NCBI GenBank assembly: GCA_947628555.1
Contig: CANRAI010000003.1
Span: 1-29,519, forward strand
From: an uncultured Clostridia bacterium
GTDB taxonomy: Bacteria > Bacillota > Clostridia > Christensenellales > Borkfalkiaceae
Direction: 5' to 3'
DNA length: 29,519 nt
The position numbers were made by a program, and so were the translations under genes. Positions 7,518-15,236 of the stretch are shown here, piece after piece; position 1 is the first letter of the stretch, and each line of letters starts with the position of its first letter. The notes below the pieces were generated by a model. It had not been told where the DNA came from. It made no database searches and worked only from the letters and a program-made list of their open reading frames with translations.

Positions 7518-8152
7518 AAAAGGGCAATACGGTATTTTTTAAAAACACCCCCGCAATTCTTTCCTATGCCGCCGTGTGCGGTTCTAAGGAAAAGGAGGGC
7601 ATAGTCGGTACTTACGCCGATATAACGCTTGAAGACGATATGTACGGCGAAAGCACATACGAAAAAGCGGAGTGCAAAATGCTATCTACCGCCATATCTC
7701 TCGCCATAAAAAAAAGCGGGCTTGAAGAGGATAAGATAGACGTTCTTCTTTCGGGCGATTTGTTGAACCAGATTATTTCGGCAAGTTTCGCCGCGCGCGA
7801 CTTCGAATTTCCGTTTTTGGGGCTTTATTCGGCGTGTTCGACGATGAGCGAAAGTATTCTTCTCGGCGCGGCCTTGGTGGACGGCGGATATGTTAATACG
7901 GCGGTATGCGCTACGGGCAGCCATTTTGCCTCGGCGGAAAGGCAGTACCGCTATCCTTTGGAGCTGGGCTGTACTCGTCCGCCGCAGTCTCAGTGGACTG
8001 TTACGGGCGCGGGCGGACTTGTGCTCGGTAGGTCGGATAAGGGAGTGAAAGTAACCTGCGGCACAATGGGCAGGGTCCGCGACTACGGCGTGACTGACGT
8101 AAACAATATGGGCGCCGCAATGGCCCCCGTAGATGGTATTATAACACCATAA
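7514..8152 (+). pseudogene. spoVAD: spoVAD, truncated at the 3' end
   Basis: SpoVAD is a thiolase-fold protein of about 340 residues that binds dipicolinic acid for the SpoVA channel. This frame has only 212 residues. The N-terminal two-thirds are well conserved: FKNTPAILSYAAVCG, LSGDLLNQIISASFAAR, YSACSTMSESI, the AERQYRYPLE segment, GAGGLVLGRS, and DVNNMGAAMAP. Similarity ends at about base 8128. Seven unrelated residues (VDGIITP) and a stop follow, and no continuation is found in any frame of the next 150 bases. Roughly 125 residues, including the second half of the thiolase fold, are missing, as is the usual next gene spoVAE. Either a deletion or insertion has broken the gene, or two sequences were wrongly joined near 8128. 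The upstream frame shows no sign of decay, so the event would be recent. Confidence 0.82.
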
Positions 8153-8297
8153 GGTATTCACGTCATTAAACACAAGTAATTAAATGAGGAGGTTAAGTAG
8201 TTCTTTAATTTAGCGTTATCAACAGTAAACCGACAATTGCAAAGCGGAATCTGCTGCGCGAGGTTCTTTTTTTTGCGTTTTCCAAATAGATTAGACT

Positions 8298-9200
8298 ATG
8301 GGTTTGTCCTTCCTGCCGGAAGAAATAAACGCGGCGCTGTCTCACCTTAACGAAAATCTTATTACCGAAATCAGATTGAGGCAGGGATTGCCCGTATCGG
8401 TGTGCACGGGAGAAAAATATAGCTATCTTGCCCCGTTCGGGTTGACGGAGCGCAGGGAAAACGCTATTTTTTGCGGTGAAATTTCGCCCATTATAAACGC
8501 GGCGACGGGCGGGAGCATTTACAGCTATGCCGAACAGATAAAAAGCGGATTTATTACCTGCGGGCACGGCGTAAGAATAGGGCTTGCCGGCGAATACGTG
8601 ATGAGCGGAGATGAGGTGAACGCCATTTCCGGCATAACTTCGCTGAATATCCGTATCCCGCACGACGTGGAGGGCTGCGCCTTATATTTATGCGAAACTT
8701 TATTTAAAGATTCATTGCGAAGCACGATTTTATTTTCAAAACCCGGGCTGGGAAAGACTACGAAACTGCGCGACGCCGCAAGATATTTAAGCAAAAAGGG
8801 ATTAAACGTGCTTATCTTCGACGAGCGAAACGAAATTGCCGCAATGGACTCTTCGGGCAACGGATTTTATTTAGGCGACAATACCGACGTCGTGCGCGCG
8901 GGCAATAAACTGAAAGCCTTTGAAAGCGCGATAAGGGCGATGAAGCCGGACGTAATCGTGACGGACGAGCTTTACGGCGAACAGGATATTAAAGCGGTCG
9001 GCTATGCCGCCGACTGCGGGATTTGCGTTATTGCATCTTCGCACATAACTGATAAAGGCGTTTTGAAAGGACTGCCTTTTGAGTATTACGTTGAATTGAA
9101 ATCGCTTTACGGACGGCTTGTGATTTATGATAAAAATTTTGATATTGCTTGCCGTGGTGGCGCTGACGACTTCGATAGGAGTATTCCTTTCGGCGAATAA
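8298..9200 (+). CDS. spoIIIAA: Stage III sporulation protein AA, ATPase
   Basis: A cytoplasmic secretion-type ATPase of the mother cell that serves the SpoIIIA-SpoIIQ channel between mother cell and forespore. At 300 residues it is close to the 307 of B. subtilis. Present are TEIRLRQGLPV, SITSLNIRIP-type sequence (GITSLNIRIPHDVEGC), a P-loop SKPGLGKTT near residue 148, the Walker B-like LIFDERNEIAA, and VIVTDELYGEQD. The start is fixed by an in-frame TAG 6 nt upstream of ATG 8298. No Shine-Dalgarno sequence is visible, and no sigma-E promoter is recognisable in 8153-8297, unlike what is expected for this operon. The 3' end overlaps spoIIIAB by 74 nt. Confidence 0.93.
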   Translation: MGLSFLPEEINAALSHLNENLITEIRLRQGLPVSVCTGEKYSYLAPFGLTERRENAIFCGEISPIINAATGGSIYSYAEQIKSGFITCGHGVRIGLAGEYVMSGDEVNAISGITSLNIRIPHDVEGCALYLCETLFKDSLRSTILFSKPGLGKTTKLRDAARYLSKKGLNVLIFDERNEIAAMDSSGNGFYLGDNTDVVRAGNKLKAFESAIRAMKPDVIVTDELYGEQDIKAVGYAADCGICVIASSHITDKGVLKGLPFEYYVELKSLYGRLVIYDKNFDIACRGGADDFDRSIPFGE

Positions 9201-9552
9201 AAAGAAGAGAACAGCGATTTTTTCGGAGCTGTACGAATTCAACGAGCAGCTTTTGCTGAATATGAAGTATTCGCGCAAAACTTTGGATAAAATTGCCGAA
9301 AACTTCAAATTCGTGCCCGAAATATTGCAGGGTAAAAAGATTTTGGACGGTTCGGACGGAGAATTTATTTCCGATTATGTTTCAAATATAGGCAAAAGCG
9401 ACGCGCTTTCGCAAATTGATTATCTTAACGAAAGAAAGGTAACGCTTTACAAGCTGAAAGACGAAAGCGCCGAAGAGTACAAAAAGTATAGTTCGCTGTA
9501 CGTTAAAATATTTTTTTTGCTGGGTGTACTTATGGCGGTTTTACTCGCTTGA
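9127..9552 (+). CDS. spoIIIAB: Stage III sporulation protein AB
   Basis: A component of the SpoIIIA complex with a type II secretion GspF-like fold, thought to work with the SpoIIIAA ATPase. It is 141 residues, slightly short of the usual 170. It has an N-terminal membrane segment (ILILLAVVALTTSIGVFL), a helical middle domain with ELYEFNEQLLLNMKYSRKTL, and a C-terminal hydrophobic anchor (IFFLLGVLMAVLLA). The start ATG 9127 lies within spoIIIAA. A later start would remove the membrane segment, so the 74-nt overlap is kept. Confidence 0.88.
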   Translation: MIKILILLAVVALTTSIGVFLSANKKKRTAIFSELYEFNEQLLLNMKYSRKTLDKIAENFKFVPEILQGKKILDGSDGEFISDYVSNIGKSDALSQIDYLNERKVTLYKLKDESAEEYKKYSSLYVKIFFLLGVLMAVLLA

Positions 9553-9575
9553 CCCGAAAATTTGACCTAAATAAA

Positions 9576-9773
9576 ATGGATATAAGCATAATTTTCAAAA
9601 TTGCCGTTGTAGGCATAATCGTAACGATAATCTGTCAGGTTCTGAAAAAATCGGACAGGGACGACATAGCCACGCTTGTCAGTCTTGTGGGGCTTATCCT
9701 TGTGCTGACGGTGGTGATTTCAATGATTGCCGACCTGTTTTCACAGATAAGACAGCTTTTCGACCTGTTCTGA
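9576..9773 (+). CDS. spoIIIAC: Stage III sporulation protein AC
   Basis: A small two-helix membrane protein of the SpoIIIA complex, 65 residues, the usual family size. It begins MDISIIFKIAVVGIIV, matching the family N-terminus, and contains QVLKKSDRDDIA between the helices. A TTG at 9549 in the same frame would add nine residues not found in the family. Neither start has a clear ribosome binding site, so translation is probably coupled to spoIIIAB. The stop overlaps the spoIIIAD start (TGATG). Confidence 0.9.
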   Translation: MDISIIFKIAVVGIIVTIICQVLKKSDRDDIATLVSLVGLILVLTVVISMIADLFSQIRQLFDLF

Positions 9774-10165
9774 TGTTTGTTTTTCAGCTGTGCTGTATTG
9801 CCGTTATAACCGCGGTGTGCGCATTTATTTTAAAAAGCCATAAGTCCGAACTTGTTCCGCTGTGCCTTACTGCGGGCGGAATAATTATGTTTCTTTTCGC
9901 TTTCGATTACCTGTCGCAATGCGTGGAATTTTTAAAGAGCTTTTCGGAAACTACGGGTATCCGTAACGAAGCGATTCGCGTAATATTTAAAATAATAGGT
10001 ATAGGATTTTTAATTGAACTGACCGCAAGCTCCGTTAAGGATTTGGGTTTCGAAGGAATTGCGGACAAGCTTATTTTATGCGGAAAAATAATAATATTTG
10101 TAGTTGCGATACCTGTTCTTTCAAGCGCCTACCAAATTATTCTGAATTTAATAAAACTCGCGTAA
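9773..10165 (+). CDS. spoIIIAD: Stage III sporulation protein AD
   Basis: An integral membrane protein of the SpoIIIA complex, 130 residues. It has four hydrophobic stretches. The conserved middle VIFKIIGIGFLIELTASSVKDLGFEGIADKL (about residues 69-99) includes the family-typical ASS-D-G pattern. ATG 9773 overlaps the spoIIIAC stop. Its 3' 88 nt are overlapped by the only canonical start codon for spoIIIAE. Confidence 0.93.
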   Translation: MFVFQLCCIAVITAVCAFILKSHKSELVPLCLTAGGIIMFLFAFDYLSQCVEFLKSFSETTGIRNEAIRVIFKIIGIGFLIELTASSVKDLGFEGIADKLILCGKIIIFVVAIPVLSSAYQIILNLIKLA

Positions 10166-11343
10166 AAAAGCCGGTTCTTGCAGCTCTTTTGGCGCTTCTT
10201 GCAATCTTAATTCTGCTTTGCGGTACAACTAAGGCTGCCGCCGACGACGATAAGAGGGTTGAACTGAACGAGAATATTTCAAATCTTCTGGACGATTTGG
10301 ATTTGGGCGAATTGCAGGAATATCTGAACGCGCACGGCGACAGTTATCTATTAAGCTTCGGCGGGACTGCGCGCGAGATAGTGGAATATCTTATAAACGG
10401 CAATCTCGGCACGGATTACGGCGGATATCTGAACGAGCTTTTTAACGTGATATTCAAAAATGTCGTTGACCTTATTCCCGCTTTTGCAACCGTGACGGCG
10501 ATTGCGCTTTTATGCGCGGTAGTAGGGGCGGCGACGGGCAGCGTGTTGGGAAAATCTACTTCGAAGATAATAAAGCTGGCGTGCTATTGCTTTATTATTT
10601 TGATTATTTCATCCATGCTTACCGGAATTATTTCGGGCTGTATTTCCTGTATCGATAACGTAAAAAGACAGATTGAAATCATAACGCCTATTCTTGCAAC
10701 GCTTACGGTGCTTACGGGCGGCACGGGCTCCGCAGCGATTTACCAACCTTCTGCGATTTTTCTTTCGGGAGGGGCGGTGGAGATAATAAGCGGATTTGTC
10801 TTTCCATGCGCCATAACGGTAGTGGTGCTGAATTTTATGTCTCGCCTCAATTCCGAAATGTCCTTTTCGGGCGTGACGGCGCTCTTCAAAAGCTTGATGA
10901 AGTGGGTCATAGGGATTACCGTAACGGTTTTCAGCATATTCATTACAGCGCAAAGCTCGGCGGCGTCGCTGTTCGACGGAATAATCTTCAAAGCCACGAA
11001 GTACGTTGTCGGCAACTCCGTGCCGATTGTGGGCAATTTCCTTTCAAGCGGGTTCGATATGCTGACTTCGGCGGGGCTGCTTATCAAGAGCTCCGTGGGG
11101 CTTTGCGGGATAATTCTGCTGTTAAGCGAAATTATAGGGCCGGTAGTTGTGCTGTCCTCTTTTTCTGTAATATTGAAAATCGTGGGCGCAATCGTACAGC
11201 CGATAGGCGAAAATTCATTGTACGGAATGTTGTCCGACCTGTCGAAGGACGTTGAATACTTTATTGCCGGGCTGCTTACGGTCGCCTTTATGTATGCGCT
11301 GGTGGTAATGCTTATAATAAATTCGGCTAACAGCTTTATCTGA
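10078..11343 (+). CDS. spoIIIAE: Stage III sporulation protein AE
   Basis: The large polytopic membrane protein of the SpoIIIA complex, with at most 421 residues. A signal-like segment (ALLALLAILILLCGTTKAAA) ends near residue 55, then comes a polar domain with LDDLDLGELQEYL. About seven hydrophobic helices follow, with LTGGTGSAAIYQPSAIFLS and the C-terminal VMLIINSANSFI. Family members usually begin directly with the signal sequence. Here the codon at that place is GTA, and ATG 10078 is the only ATG/GTG/TTG upstream of the signal. That gives a 29-residue N-terminal extension overlapping spoIIIAD by 88 nt. The exact start is therefore doubtful. Confidence 0.9.
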   Translation: MRKNNNICSCDTCSFKRLPNYSEFNKTRVKKPVLAALLALLAILILLCGTTKAAADDDKRVELNENISNLLDDLDLGELQEYLNAHGDSYLLSFGGTAREIVEYLINGNLGTDYGGYLNELFNVIFKNVVDLIPAFATVTAIALLCAVVGAATGSVLGKSTSKIIKLACYCFIILIISSMLTGIISGCISCIDNVKRQIEIITPILATLTVLTGGTGSAAIYQPSAIFLSGGAVEIISGFVFPCAITVVVLNFMSRLNSEMSFSGVTALFKSLMKWVIGITVTVFSIFITAQSSAASLFDGIIFKATKYVVGNSVPIVGNFLSSGFDMLTSAGLLIKSSVGLCGIILLLSEIIGPVVVLSSFSVILKIVGAIVQPIGENSLYGMLSDLSKDVEYFIAGLLTVAFMYALVVMLIINSANSFI

Positions 11344-11344
11344 A

Positions 11345-11779
11345 ATGCAGTCATATCTTCTTAGCGCGGCGGGTGTGATTTTCCTGTCCGTAATTGTTTC
11401 TCTCCTGATACCGGAGGGCAAGCTGAATAAAACTATAACTTTCGTAATGCGGCTGATATGTATAGTCGTCCTTATCCAGCCCGTTACGGGAATTTTCAAT
11501 ATTTCCCCGACGGTCGCCGACGGAAATTTTTTCGACTCCGAATACGTTTCGGCGCAGTATTCGGAGCACCAAAGCTTGCAGCTCGGGCTTTTGCTTGAAA
11601 ATGAGTTTGGGGTCAAAGCCGAATGTTCCGTATCCGTCGTATATGGGGAAGGGCAGTTCAAGACGGATAAAGTCGAAGTTGCACTAATCGGCGCGGACGC
11701 GGATTTAATTGAAGAAATTCAGGCATATTTGGAAAAGGCGGGTTATATAAATATATCAGTATATGAAAAAAGTACTTGA
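11345..11779 (+). CDS. spoIIIAF: Stage III sporulation protein AF
   Basis: A SpoIIIA complex protein with two N-terminal membrane helices (about residues 4-22 and 33-52) and a soluble C-terminal domain with a ring-building-motif-type fold. It is 144 residues. The family N-terminal pattern LLIPEGKLNKTITFVMRL is present. The start codon is 1 nt after the spoIIIAE stop, and the 3' end overlaps spoIIIAG by 17 nt. Confidence 0.88.
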   Translation: MQSYLLSAAGVIFLSVIVSLLIPEGKLNKTITFVMRLICIVVLIQPVTGIFNISPTVADGNFFDSEYVSAQYSEHQSLQLGLLLENEFGVKAECSVSVVYGEGQFKTDKVEVALIGADADLIEEIQAYLEKAGYINISVYEKST

Positions 11780-12122
11780 TTTTGTGAAAGCCAACAAAAA
11801 ACTAATCATAGTCGTTGCGCTTCTCACAATATTATTAAGCGCTTTGTTCTTTTTAAATAAGGGCGCGAACAGCCCGACCGCGGCAACAGTAACTACACAG
11901 GAAAAAAGCCAGAGAGAACTTAAACTTATAGGTATATTAAGCAATATCGAAGGAGTAGGCACAACTGATGTAATGATAAACGAAAGCGACGGAGAAATCA
12001 CGGGCGTGGTAATCGTCTGCAAGGGTGCGGACAACATTATGACCCGTAGCAATATACTTAACGCCGTTTCGACGGCGCTCGATATAGATAAAAAAATCAT
12101 AGCCGTGTATTCAATGAATTAA
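11763..12122 (+). CDS. spoIIIAG: Stage III sporulation protein AG
   Basis: The ring-forming channel subunit that sits in the intermembrane space. It is 119 residues, much shorter than the roughly 229 of B. subtilis but in the clostridial range. It has one N-terminal membrane helix (LIIVVALLTILLSALFFL) and a compact ring-building domain: IGILSNIEGVGTTDVMI, ITGVVIVCKGAD, and TRSNILNAVSTALDID at the end. Only about 30 residues link helix and domain. Confidence 0.92.
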   Translation: MKKVLDFVKANKKLIIVVALLTILLSALFFLNKGANSPTAATVTTQEKSQRELKLIGILSNIEGVGTTDVMINESDGEITGVVIVCKGADNIMTRSNILNAVSTALDIDKKIIAVYSMN

Positions 12123-12132
12123 GGAGAATTTT

Positions 12133-12618
12133 ATGTCGAAGAAAAAAAAGATTATTATCATGTCATCACTCGTATTTTTACTTGCGCTTACCGCAGTGCT
12201 TAACGTCCTGCTTGCCAACAACGTAATCGCTTCGGGCGAAACCGCAGTCACAACTTCTAACTATTTTACGACTTTCCGCGCCGAAAGGACGACGACGAGA
12301 AGCGAAGAACTTGTGCAGCTTGACAGCGTTATTGCGCTGTACGAAGAGGGCAGCGAAAAGTACGAGGAAGCGGTGGCTTTGAAACTCCGCATCGTAGAGA
12401 TGATGGAAAACGAATTGCTTTTGGAAACGCTTATCAAGTCGCGCGGATTCTCCGACGCAGTAGTTTCAATGGGAATGGACTCCGAAAACGTCAACGTTTT
12501 CATAAATTCAGACGAACTGAACTATAATACCGCGCTTTCAATCTATACGATTTTGAAAGACGAGGTAGGCGTAGCGCCCGGCAGCATAATAATTTTGCCT
12601 ATTTATTCGCAAGTCTGA
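12133..12618 (+). CDS. spoIIIAH: Stage III sporulation protein AH
   Basis: The mother-cell channel protein that crosses the outer forespore membrane and normally pairs with SpoIIQ, or a LytM-family substitute in clostridia. It is 161 residues, with an N-terminal helix (IIIMSSLVFLLALTAVLNVLL) and a coiled linker rich in E and R. The ring domain carries KSRGFSDAVVSMGMDSENVNVFI. AAGGAG precedes ATG 12133. It is the last gene of the spoIIIA operon. No terminator is seen before the promoter of the next gene. Confidence 0.93.
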   Translation: MSKKKKIIIMSSLVFLLALTAVLNVLLANNVIASGETAVTTSNYFTTFRAERTTTRSEELVQLDSVIALYEEGSEKYEEAVALKLRIVEMMENELLLETLIKSRGFSDAVVSMGMDSENVNVFINSDELNYNTALSIYTILKDEVGVAPGSIIILPIYSQV

Positions 12619-12628
12619 CATATTGTAG

Positions 12629-12657
12629 TTGCAAAAAATCAAAAAGCGTGTTATACT
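12629..12657 (+). promoter_or_regulatory. Sigma-A promoter of yqhY-nusB-folD
   Basis: TTGCAA (12629-12634), 17 nt, TATACT (12652-12657). The leader is only about 13 nt and contains AAGGAG, so housekeeping expression restarts right after the sporulation operon. Confidence 0.78.
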
Positions 12658-12676
12658 AATGTCAAGGAGAAAATAA

Positions 12677-13012
12677 ATGGCACATTTAAGGCATGACCCA
12701 ACATCTACCCAGAAGGGCAAAATCACATACGGCACAAGCATTGTCAACGGTATAGTTGCGCTTGCCATAGGCGAGGTGGAGGGCGCGTACGTAGTCAACG
12801 CCAAAAACAAGGGGATAAGACTGACCTTCGATAAACAGGTAATCGTCGCGGACATCAACGTGAAAGTTGACGGTTCTTCCAACGTTTCTTCCATCGCCTT
12901 CAAGATTCAGCAGGCCATAAAGCACAACGTGGAATCGATGACGAACTACAAAGTGTCAAAGGTCAACGTCCATATAACGGACGTGAATTTTCCCGAAAAT
13001 CCCGTAGCATAA
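12677..13012 (+). CDS. yqhY: Asp23/Gls24 family protein (YqhY-like)
   Basis: A cytoplasmic protein of the Asp23/Gls24 family. In Bacillus YqhY is linked to acetyl-CoA carboxylase regulation and is encoded before nusB, as here. It is 111 residues. The family core is GKITYGTSIVNGIVALAIGEVEGA (about residues 16-39), VIVADINVKVDG in the middle strand, and VNVHITDVNF at the end. AAGGAG stands 9 nt upstream of the ATG. Confidence 0.9.
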   Translation: MAHLRHDPTSTQKGKITYGTSIVNGIVALAIGEVEGAYVVNAKNKGIRLTFDKQVIVADINVKVDGSSNVSSIAFKIQQAIKHNVESMTNYKVSKVNVHITDVNFPENPVA

Positions 13013-13022
13013 AATTTTTGAG

Positions 13023-13052
13023 TATTCCCTTAATTTTTTAAGGGAATATTTT
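13023..13052 (+). terminator. Hairpin between yqhY and nusB, terminator or attenuator
   Basis: An 11-bp perfect stem TATTCCCTTAA (13023-13033) with its complement at 13038-13048, a TTTT loop, and four T residues after. It lies 16 nt before the nusB start and may set the yqhY:nusB ratio. Confidence 0.65.
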
Positions 13053-13067
13053 GCGTTAGGTGGACTT

Positions 13068-13460
13068 ATGAGAACAACGGCAAGAGAGGCGGCGTTCAAG
13101 ATAGTTTTCGCTTCCCGGTTTACGGGCGCAGAGGACGAAGAACTTAAACGCGCGCTTATAAAAGCGGACAAGCTTGACGGCGACGACTGCGGATACCTTG
13201 ACAGAGTGCTTACGGCAGTGTTTTCGCACGAAAGGGAGCTGCTGGATATCGTTGACGGCTATTCGCGCGATTTTCCCGAATCGCGCCTTTATCCTGCGGA
13301 CAAAAGCATATTTTTGATTGCGCTTGCCGAAATAAAATATATGGACGACATCCCGGACGTCGTTTCTTTGAACGAGGCGGCGAATATCGCTTCGAAATAT
13401 TCCTCGGCAAAGAGCGCGTCGTTTATAAGCGGAATACTTTCTGAAATTATAAAGGACTGA
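13068..13460 (+). CDS. nusB: Transcription antitermination factor NusB
   Basis: An RNA-binding protein that with NusE (S10) binds boxA to prevent premature termination in rRNA operons. It is 130 residues and all-helical. The N-terminal arginine-rich TTAREAAFKIVFASRF is present, as are YPADKSIFLIALAEI and the C-terminal VSLNEAANIASKYSSAKSASFISGIL (about residues 97-122). ATG 13068 has AGGTGG at a good distance. folD follows after 5 nt. Confidence 0.94.
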   Translation: MRTTAREAAFKIVFASRFTGAEDEELKRALIKADKLDGDDCGYLDRVLTAVFSHERELLDIVDGYSRDFPESRLYPADKSIFLIALAEIKYMDDIPDVVSLNEAANIASKYSSAKSASFISGILSEIIKD

Positions 13461-13465
13461 AATTT

Positions 13466-14314
13466 ATGTACGAAATTATTGACGGAAAACAACTCGCAGC
13501 CCAGATGCGGGTAGAAATCGGACAAAACGTAAAAAAATTCAAAGAAACGCATGGCAGAGAAATCGGTCTTGCGGTAGTGCTTGTGGGCGACGACAATGCT
13601 TCACAGGTTTATGTGCGCAACAAAATAAAGGCGTGCGAAGAGGTGGGTGTCAAGTCGCTTGCCTATTATCTTCCCGCCGAAACGCGGCAGGAGGAGCTTG
13701 AATCGCTTGTTTCTTCGCTTGCCGCGGATAAAGGGGTTGACGGAATTTTAGTCCAGCTGCCCTTTCCCAAACATCTCGACAGCGAAAGGGTATTGAAGCT
13801 TATTCCAACAGAAAAGGACGTTGACGGATTTTCCGCAGAAAACATAGGCAAACTTGCCATGAATACCGAGTGTCTTGTCGCCTGCACGCCCAACGGTGTA
13901 ATGAAAATGCTCGAAAGCAAAAATATCTCCACAAAGGGCAAAAAAGCCGTGGTTATAGGCAGGTCCAATATAGTGGGCAGACCTATGGCTTTGCTGCTTA
14001 TCAACGCCGACGCGACCGTGACCGTCTGCCATAGCAAGACTAAGGATTTGAAAAAAGAATGTCTTGAAGCGGACATCTTAGTAGCCGCTATAGGCAAGGC
14101 TAAATTTATCACGGCGGATATGGTCAAAGAGGGAGCGGTGGTTATCGACGTCGGCATGAACCGCGACGAAAACGGCAAGCTTTGCGGGGACGTCGATTAT
14201 GAAAACGTAAAGGAAAAATGTTCTTACATAACGCCCGTTCCCGGCGGCGTGGGTCCTATGACTATCACAATGCTTATGTACAACACTTACGTAGCCGCGG
14301 CGAGAAGAGGTTGA
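13466..14314 (+). CDS. folD: Methylenetetrahydrofolate dehydrogenase/cyclohydrolase FolD
   Basis: A bifunctional cytoplasmic enzyme that converts methylene-THF to formyl-THF. It is 282 residues, the family norm. Signatures: YVRNKIKACEEVG with the catalytic lysine, GILVQLPFPKH, PTEKDVDGF, the NADP-binding GRSNIVGRPMALLL, and the C-terminal PVPGGVGPMTITMLM. In many Firmicutes xseA and xseB lie between folD and ispA. Here ispA follows at once, with its TTG start 2 nt after the folD stop. Confidence 0.97.
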   Translation: MYEIIDGKQLAAQMRVEIGQNVKKFKETHGREIGLAVVLVGDDNASQVYVRNKIKACEEVGVKSLAYYLPAETRQEELESLVSSLAADKGVDGILVQLPFPKHLDSERVLKLIPTEKDVDGFSAENIGKLAMNTECLVACTPNGVMKMLESKNISTKGKKAVVIGRSNIVGRPMALLLINADATVTVCHSKTKDLKKECLEADILVAAIGKAKFITADMVKEGAVVIDVGMNRDENGKLCGDVDYENVKEKCSYITPVPGGVGPMTITMLMYNTYVAAARRG

Positions 14315-14316
14315 GT

Positions 14317-15195
14317 TTGAATTTTAAGGAACAATTCGGCAATTTTGCGAAAGATTTTAACGCGCGTTTGGACGGATTTTTGAAAAGCCTTGACGGCTGT
14401 AAGCCGAAAATTCTGTCAGATAGCCTTAAATACAGTCTGGAAATCGGCGGAAAACGTATCCGCCCCGTTTTAATGTACGCGGCGGCAGACCTGATAGGCG
14501 TTCCGAGGGAGAAAGTGGAAGGCTTTGCGCTTGCTTTGGAGCTGGTTCATACCTATTCACTAATCCACGACGACCTGCCCGAAATGGACAACGACGACTT
14601 CCGCAGAGGCAAGCCGTCCAACCACAAGGTATTCGGCGCGGGCAACGCCGTTCTTGCGGGCGACGGTCTGTTGAATACTGCTTATTCGCTTTTGTTTAAA
14701 GAGTGCGCCAAGGGTGCGGAGTACGTATCGGCGGCTTCGTTCGTGTGCGATTGCGCGGGAATTTACGGCATGATAGCGGGGCAGTCCGCCGACCTTTTGC
14801 ACGAACGCGATGAAAATTGTACGGAAGAAGAGCTGTTTTTCATTTATGAAAACAAGACGGGCAAGCTTCTGACCGCACCGCTGGCGGTTCCCGCTATACT
14901 TGCTGGCGGAAGATACCTTGAAGAATTTAAGCAGTTGGGTCATTATCTCGGCTGTCTGTTCCAGATTACCGACGATATCCTGGACGTCGAGGGGGATTTT
15001 TCTCTCCTCGGCAAGACGACGGGCAAGGACGACAGCGAGGGAAAGAGTACGGCGATATCCGTTTTCGGCTTGGACAAAGCAAAATCGATGGCGGACAGTT
15101 TCCTTGAAAAATGCCTTGAAATTCTGGACGGCTTTGAAGGGGACGCGCGCTTTTTGAAAGAGCTTGTAAGATACGTACGCACGCGAAGGGATTAA
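14317..15195 (+). CDS. ispA: Polyprenyl synthetase, geranyl/farnesyl diphosphate synthase type
   Basis: Condenses isopentenyl diphosphate with allylic diphosphates to make C15-C20 precursors for undecaprenyl and quinone lipids. It is 292 residues. The first aspartate-rich motif is DDLPEMDNDDFRR, preceded by GGKRIRP. The second is ITDDILDVEGD, with KTGKLL and KDDSEGKST further on. I chose TTG 14317, since AAGAGG at 14305-14310 is 6 nt upstream. An in-frame ATG at 14218 would lie inside folD and add non-family residues. TTG 14311 is possible. The usual neighbour dxs is absent. Confidence 0.94.
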   Translation: MNFKEQFGNFAKDFNARLDGFLKSLDGCKPKILSDSLKYSLEIGGKRIRPVLMYAAADLIGVPREKVEGFALALELVHTYSLIHDDLPEMDNDDFRRGKPSNHKVFGAGNAVLAGDGLLNTAYSLLFKECAKGAEYVSAASFVCDCAGIYGMIAGQSADLLHERDENCTEEELFFIYENKTGKLLTAPLAVPAILAGGRYLEEFKQLGHYLGCLFQITDDILDVEGDFSLLGKTTGKDDSEGKSTAISVFGLDKAKSMADSFLEKCLEILDGFEGDARFLKELVRYVRTRRD

Positions 15196-15201
15196 AAGCC
15201 C

Positions 15202-15230
15202 TTGACATCAGGCTTAGTATATGTTATAAT
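15202..15230 (+). promoter_or_regulatory. Perfect consensus sigma-A promoter of the OLE RNA
   Basis: TTGACA (15202-15207), exactly 17 nt, TATAAT (15225-15230). It is the only full-consensus promoter in the window, implying a high basal rate. The start is near 15237, 7 nt after the ispA stop for the -35 element. Confidence 0.92.
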
Positions 15231-15236
15231 TACTGT

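Noticed and set aside
8138..8166. Extended -10 (TGTTATAAT) promoter on the minus strand at the spoVAD break
   Set aside because: The possible -35 (ATGACG) is poor and no antisense gene or RNA is evident; probably chance in AT-rich sequence.
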